Shown here in pieces: positions 59,080 through 64,000 of a stretch of DNA of 64,000 nt. Position 1 is the first letter of the stretch. The number at the start of each line of letters is the position of its first letter. Source of the stretch: Rhynchospora pubera (Eukaryota; Streptophyta; Magnoliopsida; Poales; Cyperaceae); the NCBI GenBank assembly GCA_028095005.1, contig CM051460.1:14927501-14991500 (forward strand), in the 5' to 3' direction. The notes under the pieces were generated by a model. That model did no database searches. It had not been told where the DNA came from and saw nothing but the letters and a program-made list of their open reading frames with translations. Made by a program: the position numbers and the translations under genes.

Positions 59080-59571
59080 GGACCTTCTGTAACGGTTATT
59101 AAGGAATAACCGTTACAGAATATTATAATTTCATTTTTTTTTATTATAAACATTATCTGTAACGGTTATTAGAGAATAACCGTTACAGAAGAGTGGCTTC
59201 TGTAACGGTTATTAGAGAATGACCGTTACACATGTTCTCCAAAAAGCTGTACCAGATTTCCCTTGCATAATACTATAACGGTTATTAGATAATAACCGTT
59301 ACAGAAGAGTGGCTTCTGTAACGGTTATTAGGGAATAACCGTTACACATGTTCTCCAAAAAGCTATACCAGATTTCCCTTGCATGATACTATAACGGTTA
59401 TTAGATAATAACCGTTACAGAAGATTGGCTACTGTAACGGTTATTAGAGAATAACCGTTATAGATCTGTAACGGTTATTAGACATTCTGTAACGGGGGCT
59501 ACAGTAACGTTTCGTGTACCGTTACAGAAGTCTTTTATTAACCGTTACAGAAGCCAAAATTTCGCGTAGTG
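59080..59571. repeat. Right subterminal repeat block and tip of CACTA element 1
   Basis: About 16 copies of TCTGTAACGG/CCGTTACAGA, with a longer unit of about 125 bp (GGCTTCTGTAACGGTTATTA then ATGTTCTCCAAAAAGCT and ATACTATAACGG) tandemly repeated. Ends TTTCGCGTAGTG. Confidence 0.88.
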
Positions 59572-59984
59572 TTAGATTTAAATCTGAAACCTTCCATATA
59601 GAAGACTTCTTTTAATAGTTGCGATATGTGTGGTCTCAATATACTTTTTAAATTATTTCATATTTACAGAAAGGACTATCATTTTTTTTAAAATTAATAT
59701 TTGCTTGTAGTAAGAATTCAGCATTATTATTTTTTTCCTTTTTGTGGCGAAGTCACAAGGATGTCAATGATCAAACTAATCGAACTCGCCAGTGATACTC
59801 GCCAGTGATACTTCAAATTTAAATACAACAAGATATGAAATAGATTAATTTTACAAATATATTGCTAGTCAACATTCAAATGATCTTCGAAATGATGCAT
59901 GCCTTATATATAGCTAGTACCAAACAACTACGTGTTATCGGTTCATGTAGTATCTACAATGCACTACTAGTACACATGATCTTA

Positions 59985-60205
59985 CGGTGTCCAATTTTTA
60001 GTACCGGTTTTTTGGAAAAACCGGTACTAATGCTAACCTATTTTTTTAAAGTTTTTTCCAGAAACATTTAGTACCGGTTTTTAAAAAAACCGGTACTAAA
60101 GGTATTGACTGACAATTACGGAATTGCCATCTTCTAATATTTATACCGGTTTTCTTAAAAAACGGTACTAAAGACCTGGTACTAATGCTTTTTTTTGGCG
60201 TAGTG
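59985..60205. mobile_element. Right end of a different CACTA family (relic)
   Basis: Paired subterminal repeats TAGTACCGGTTTTT / AAAAACCGGTACTAA (about three pairs) and a tip TTTTTTTTGGCGTAGTG, which reversed is CACTACGCCAAAAAAAA. No matching left end was found, so this is a truncated copy or a minimal derivative. Confidence 0.75.
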
Positions 60206-60740
60206 TCATATGTTGATTTAACCACAACACAGATTCCTCATTTCCTCTTTTTCTTTTTTTCCTTTTTTTTTTGTGTACCACTAGCAACAGTTAGGATGTT
60301 CTCCACAACCGAAAGTTGTAATCGAGGATTAACCTGGAGAGGGGAGGGGAGGGAACTGCATCCTCTGGATGGTCATCTATGAATGGTTTTCGATCTCAGC
60401 CGTCTGATTTAATCTAAACGGTTATAGATGCCTCATGCATAATACCAAGATTGATAGGTCCGAAAAAAATCTAACCGTTAAGATTAAATCGGACGGTTCG
60501 GATCAAAAGACATCCACTGGATGGTTGTATTCAACCATCCAAAGGATACCCGCCCAGAAGGGGAGGGGAGGGGAGAGGAGGGGAGGGGAGGACGCTGAGG
60601 GGAGATTGGACTAGGCAAGGCGAGATTCTCAATGAAGTTATCAGTACCAATAATAAAAATTTATCCTTGTATAGTACGAGGTACTGCCGTTACTGCTGGA
60701 TCATGTAAGGCAATAAGGCTTTGATCGGGAGACAATCAAT
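60206..60740. repeat. GATTGATAGGYCCG-family repeat and purine tracts
   Basis: 60375-60545 holds CCGTCTGATTTAATCTAAAC mirrored by AGATTAAATCGGACGGTT, and AGATTGATAGGTCCG, so this copy is a foldback. On both sides are GGGGAGGGGAGGGGAG tracts (60340-60352, 60558-60591) able to form G-quadruplexes. No gene. Confidence 0.55.
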
Positions 60741-60875
60741 GGCTCCGTTTGGATGGTGTGGGGATAAGAGGAATAAGGAAAGAAGTGGGAAGAAGTATTG
60801 GAAAGTGTGTAACTTTGTGAAGAGTTTGGATTATTTATAATAAATTTATTTTCTTATTCCCTTATTCCCATACCT
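60741..60875. mobile_element. Small MITE, second copy, interrupted by CACTA element 2
   Basis: GCTCCGTTTGGATGGTGTGG and GTGTGTAACTTTGTGAAGAG match 52109-52265, but the copy breaks off at CACTACGGG. Its other end should lie beyond the CACTA element, outside the window. Confidence 0.68.
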
Positions 60876-61309
60876 CACTACGGGAAAAAGGACCTTCTGT
60901 AACGGGACTTCTGTAACGGTTTTTGAAATAATCGTTACAGAATAGTGAGGAAAAACTGGCGCCACAAATCTGTAACGGTTATTATTTAAAAACTGTAATA
61001 ACATTTCCGTCATGGATGAGGAAAAAAGTGCATCCACCTTCTGTAACGGTTGTTCGAAAAATAACCGTTACAGATTTCTTATATTCTGTAACGGTTATTA
61101 TACGACAACCGTTACACAAAAAATAAAAAAGAAAGAAATTAACAATAATCTTATGTAACGGTTATATATAAATAATCGTTACAGTATCTCTCTAAATCTG
61201 TAACGGTTATTAGGAAATAACCGTTACAGAAAGGCAAACCTTTTTTGTTTAATGATTCTGTAACGGTCATTGGTTAATAACCGTTACAGAAAGGTTATGT
61301 ATTTTATGT

Positions 61310-62228
61310 CTTCCTCATTAAGTCTCTCATTTCCCAGCCGCACTTCCTTTCTCTCTTCTTTTCATTTATTGCGATATCCACTTTCACTCCAAAAAATAGC
61401 AAAAAATTTGTAAAAATTCTGAAAAAATAATAATTAGAAAGAGAACAAGAAGGAGAGCAGATTTGAGGTAAAAAATAAAAAATTTGAACCGTATATTTTC
61501 ATATTTTTTTCTTATTTATTTCGGTTTTTTCATGAGAACGAGAGCAGATTCAACAGATCGATCGAAAGAACGAGAAGGAGAGCAGATTCAACGGATCGAA
61601 AGACAAGAAGGAGAGCAGATTTAACGGATCGAAAGTCATGCTTTGACTGGAGGTTTGGAACCGCGGCGGGGATAATTTTATATCTCTTCGGTATATTTTC
61701 ATAAACTCCTCTTTTTTCATATATATGCTTCATCGCGATTTTTGTTAACTGCCTTTAGGATGTTCTTTTTTCTTTTGCTTTTAATTTCTAATTGACAAAT
61801 AACTGTAATAAGGCTAAGTTCATAAATAATTGAGCTAAATAACAAAGGATTATTACGGTTGACAAACAATACAATTAAGATTTTACATTGGCTGACAAAC
61901 AATGCAATTAAGCAAAATTCCATATTGCTATTTTGGTTGATGCGCATGAACCAAATTACAAAAAAAAAAAGTTGCCTGTTGGCCACAAATGTCAAATGTC
62001 AATAGAAACCTTTCTACTCAAGAGCAATTTATATTGTTACAAGCTTGATTCTATATCTAAACATCACACAATTTTGATTAACAGTACAACAGACATACAT
62101 CTAAACATCACACAATTCTAATTAACAGTACAACAAACATACAAGTTTAACTTGAAAGGAAAACCACCACTAGAGCTTGTAGAATTTAAAATAAATAAAT
62201 AACTGAGAAGTAAAAAAAACAGCAGCAT
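61310..62228. other. Non-coding part of CACTA element 2 downstream of ORF B
   Basis: Parallels 56226-57059. GAGCAGATTCAACGGATCGA repeats at 61540-61640. No coding sequence. Confidence 0.6.
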
Positions 62229-63824
62229 CTAGGTAGAGGATGTGTCATCAGTGGAGCCATTGCTCTTCTTTGCTGCTTCCTGCTTCTTTGCCAAATCCAT
62301 GAAGGTTTTTTCCATGTCTGTTTTCAAGTCAGTCCAATTATTGAAAAAGTTAAATGTATATTTATGTAAAGATTATACAAGGATAAACAAAATAAGGAAC
62401 TTATAATACACGTAAAGATTGAAATGAATTTAAAGAATATGATCCTTACATAATCACAAGTCAGTCCAATTTGAATTATTGTAGAGCTATTCTCTAAACT
62501 AGGATTTATGTATTCTCTAAACTAAAGAAGCTATTTAGGGCTTCTGCACATATTGTATAGAAAGAAGCTATTCTCTAAGCTATTTAGGACTTCTGCACAT
62601 ATTGTTACTGGAAAGAAATGTGATTGTAGAGTTACCTTCTGTGGAGAATGACATCTTGCTGGGCTCCTCTGAGGGTGTCTTCATGAGTTCATCGATTGAT
62701 TGGTCCTCAGTAGGGGTTGTATTGTCACTATCATTTGTGCGGGAGGAGTTGTCACTCTCTGATTGGTCCTCCTGAGAGCTTAGGTTGAACCCAGGGGGTA
62801 CACTGGGCCCACTGGTGTGCCCTGGGCCCTCATGTTGGGCTCTGTGGCTCTCTTTCCTAGCCTGTTTCATCTCCTTCCTGAACTGTGCCTCAAGATCTTC
62901 TTGTACTCCTTTGCCTTTAGCAGCGGAGTGTGCAGGTTTGATTACCCTGGTGTCTCCAATGAGAACTCCTGTCTCCTTAGTTCTGCTTCCTCCCTTGATT
63001 TGTGATCTAGTGATCATTGAGGGGATGACTTCATCTATCTTCCTTTTTTTTGCTTGAGTATTATTGGGGGTTGTGGTTTTTGCAGCCTTTTTCTTTGCTT
63101 TTCTCTTGCTCTGTCGCATGGTTGTAGTACTGCCAGAATCAACCCTAACAGGTGGATTGATACTTTGCAGTCTTGCCTCATCAGCAGGGGACCATTCAAT
63201 CCTAGGCAAAGCTTTGATGTATTCATGACGTGGGTTTCTGATTTGTGGTTCCTCAACTACGTACTGAACCCGAAGTAGGTCAATTTTTCCATTTCTTCTG
63301 TGTAATTCAAATGCACGAGAGGCTGGTATTCTATCCCTATGTTCAACCACTACTTCAACTCTAGCAAATCTGGCATCTATACCCATGTATGTTGGTGCAT
63401 CATCATGTAAAACTGTACCAAAAGGGAAAAAGATGTTTGCTCCATACCATGAGCACCATCCAAATGGAAGATCAGCAATTCTTACCCATAGCCTCACACT
63501 GTCTGCTCTGGGGTCTAGTTTCCTTGGAGGATCAATGAGGATGGGAAATGGCCGCCTCATGTTGTTTCCATATGTGATTTCAATGGTGTCTTTTCTGAAC
63601 ATCTCATCGCGTCATTGCTCAGAGGGGCCGATTATGAGAAATCGGTTTTCTAGGAGTGTAGTCACTCTGTGTTGTCCTGCAGGGAAGCGTCTTCTCATCT
63701 CTATCATGACATCAAGCAAAGTTACACCTTCCATGGTTTGGATGACAATGGATTTGGTGATCTCTGCACTGGCCGGAGCAGTGATGTCGTCTTCATCAAC
63801 TCTGATGGGATCAAGGTTTTCCAT
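62229..63824 (-). pseudogene. ORF B of CACTA element 2, two exons, one nonsense codon
   Basis: Exon 1 63824-62636, exon 2 62317-62229 (minus), same splice sites, phase and 89-base last exon as in element 1. A TGA at 63612-63614 replaces the Trp codon in GPSEQWRDEMF. Otherwise the frame is open and almost identical to the copy at 57060-58751. The acidic region differs by a short in-frame length change (about 62725-62770). The intron has only one or two of the repeat units seen in element 1. Confidence 0.72.
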
Positions 63825-64000
63825 GGTGGTTTTTGAGTAGAGAGATAGGAGGGAGAAGTGAGAAATTAGTTTGAAACTGAAAAGGCGTGGGGATCTACAG
63901 TTTGGTCATTTATAGTAGAAATGAGTTTGAAACTGAAAATATGAAGAGTTGCGTGCTTTAATTTGAATTGTAACAGTAGTGTTCAGATGAAACATCTCTT

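Larger units (their letters stand above)
53953..59571. mobile_element. Composite CACTA (En/Spm-type) element, 5619 bp
   Basis: Ends CACTACGGGAAAAAGG and CGCGTAGTG, flanked by the 3-bp duplication TTA (53950-53952, 59572-59574). Both ends carry many paired subterminal repeats TCTGTAACGGTTATT / AATAACCGTTACAGA. Inside are a DUF4283-like ORF (54626-55546), a block of subterminal repeats at 56040-56225, and a second, two-exon ORF (57060-58751). The inner block matches a right end (55961-56171 is a direct repeat of 58981-59191) joined to a left end, both without their CACTA tips. So this looks like two elements fused end to end. No transposase found. Confidence 0.92.
52281..59811. repeat. Right arm of the long inverted repeat, split by later insertions
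   Basis: 52281-52294, 52563-53952 and 59572-59811 together match 37066-38572 in reverse. The gap 53953-59571 is a CACTA element and 52295-52562 a hAT-like element; neither is in the left arm. The outer end stops at a duplicated GCCAGTGATACTC word (59790-59811). Identity is high by eye, with many single-base differences and small gaps, so the duplication is not recent. Confidence 0.88.
60876..64000. mobile_element. CACTA element 2, left end and body, cut by the window edge
   Basis: Starts CACTACGGGAAAAAGGACCT. Left block of TCTGTAACGG pairs to about 61290, then non-coding DNA and ORF B as in element 1, without ORF A or an inner junction. It therefore shows the simple form from which composite element 1 could have been built. 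The right end is outside the window. Confidence 0.88.

Noticed and set aside
37066..59811. Giant transposon with 1.5-kb terminal inverted repeats carrying the ABCG gene
   Set aside because: The outer flanks show no matching target duplication, the left outer edge falls at the start codon of another gene, and no transposon tips are seen. A segmental inverted duplication fits better.
59958..59966. CACTACTAG as the left end of the small CACTA relic
   Set aside because: It does not match the right tip (CACTACGCC when reversed), has no subterminal repeats after it, and the flanking 3-base words differ.

Overview
This window is nuclear DNA from a flowering plant. It has intron-rich genes of plant-only or plant-typical families, AT-rich intergenic DNA, and a dense, nested set of plant transposons. 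I cannot fix the species. All gene models were read by eye from splice signals and conserved motifs; no alignment or search was run.

Host genes, left to right. (1) First coding exon of a BAG-family chaperone regulator (39-294, minus), cut by the window edge. (2) RRP36, a ribosomal RNA processing protein (22157-26065, plus, 8 exons, 258 aa). (3) An F-box protein with a PP2 domain, PP2-A13-like (26658-27897, minus, 3 exons, 294 aa), convergent with RRP36. (4) A BIG BROTHER-like RING-H2 ubiquitin ligase (34773-37071, minus). (5) A full-size PDR-type ABCG transporter (39317-51472, minus, 22 exons, 1340 aa, frame intact).

Mobile DNA. A 5'-truncated LINE with a 16-bp target duplication (2996-4455). 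Two abutting Mutator-like elements sharing one target duplication (10706-11657). A tRNA-derived SINE family with two copies, and Au-type SINE tails. A complete Ty1-copia element (12801-18836) with 271-bp LTRs differing at one base, no visible gag, a broken pol, a Mutator-type MITE inside it, and a remarkable leader array of short palindromes. A 1.64-kb Mutator-like element with GC-rich cargo and tandem repeats (20252-21911). A family of about 320-bp hAT-like MITEs whose interiors are rich in CGTTTCGTTCC-type words. Two CACTA elements at the right end (53953-59571, and 60876 past the window end), each carrying the same two-exon DUF4283-like gene.

Large-scale structure. About 1.5 kb immediately upstream of the BIG BROTHER-like gene (37066-38572) is present again, inverted, upstream of the ABCG gene (52281-59811, split by CACTA, hAT-like and other insertions). 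The ABCG gene therefore sits between long inverted repeats.

Most notable: the copia leader holds more than 20 short hairpin-type palindromes whose arms change together while a TTCNN loop (sense NNGAA) stays fixed. The same motif recurs inside pol and next to the 3' LTR. The second main point is the spliced DUF4283-like gene kept in two CACTA elements that show no transposase.
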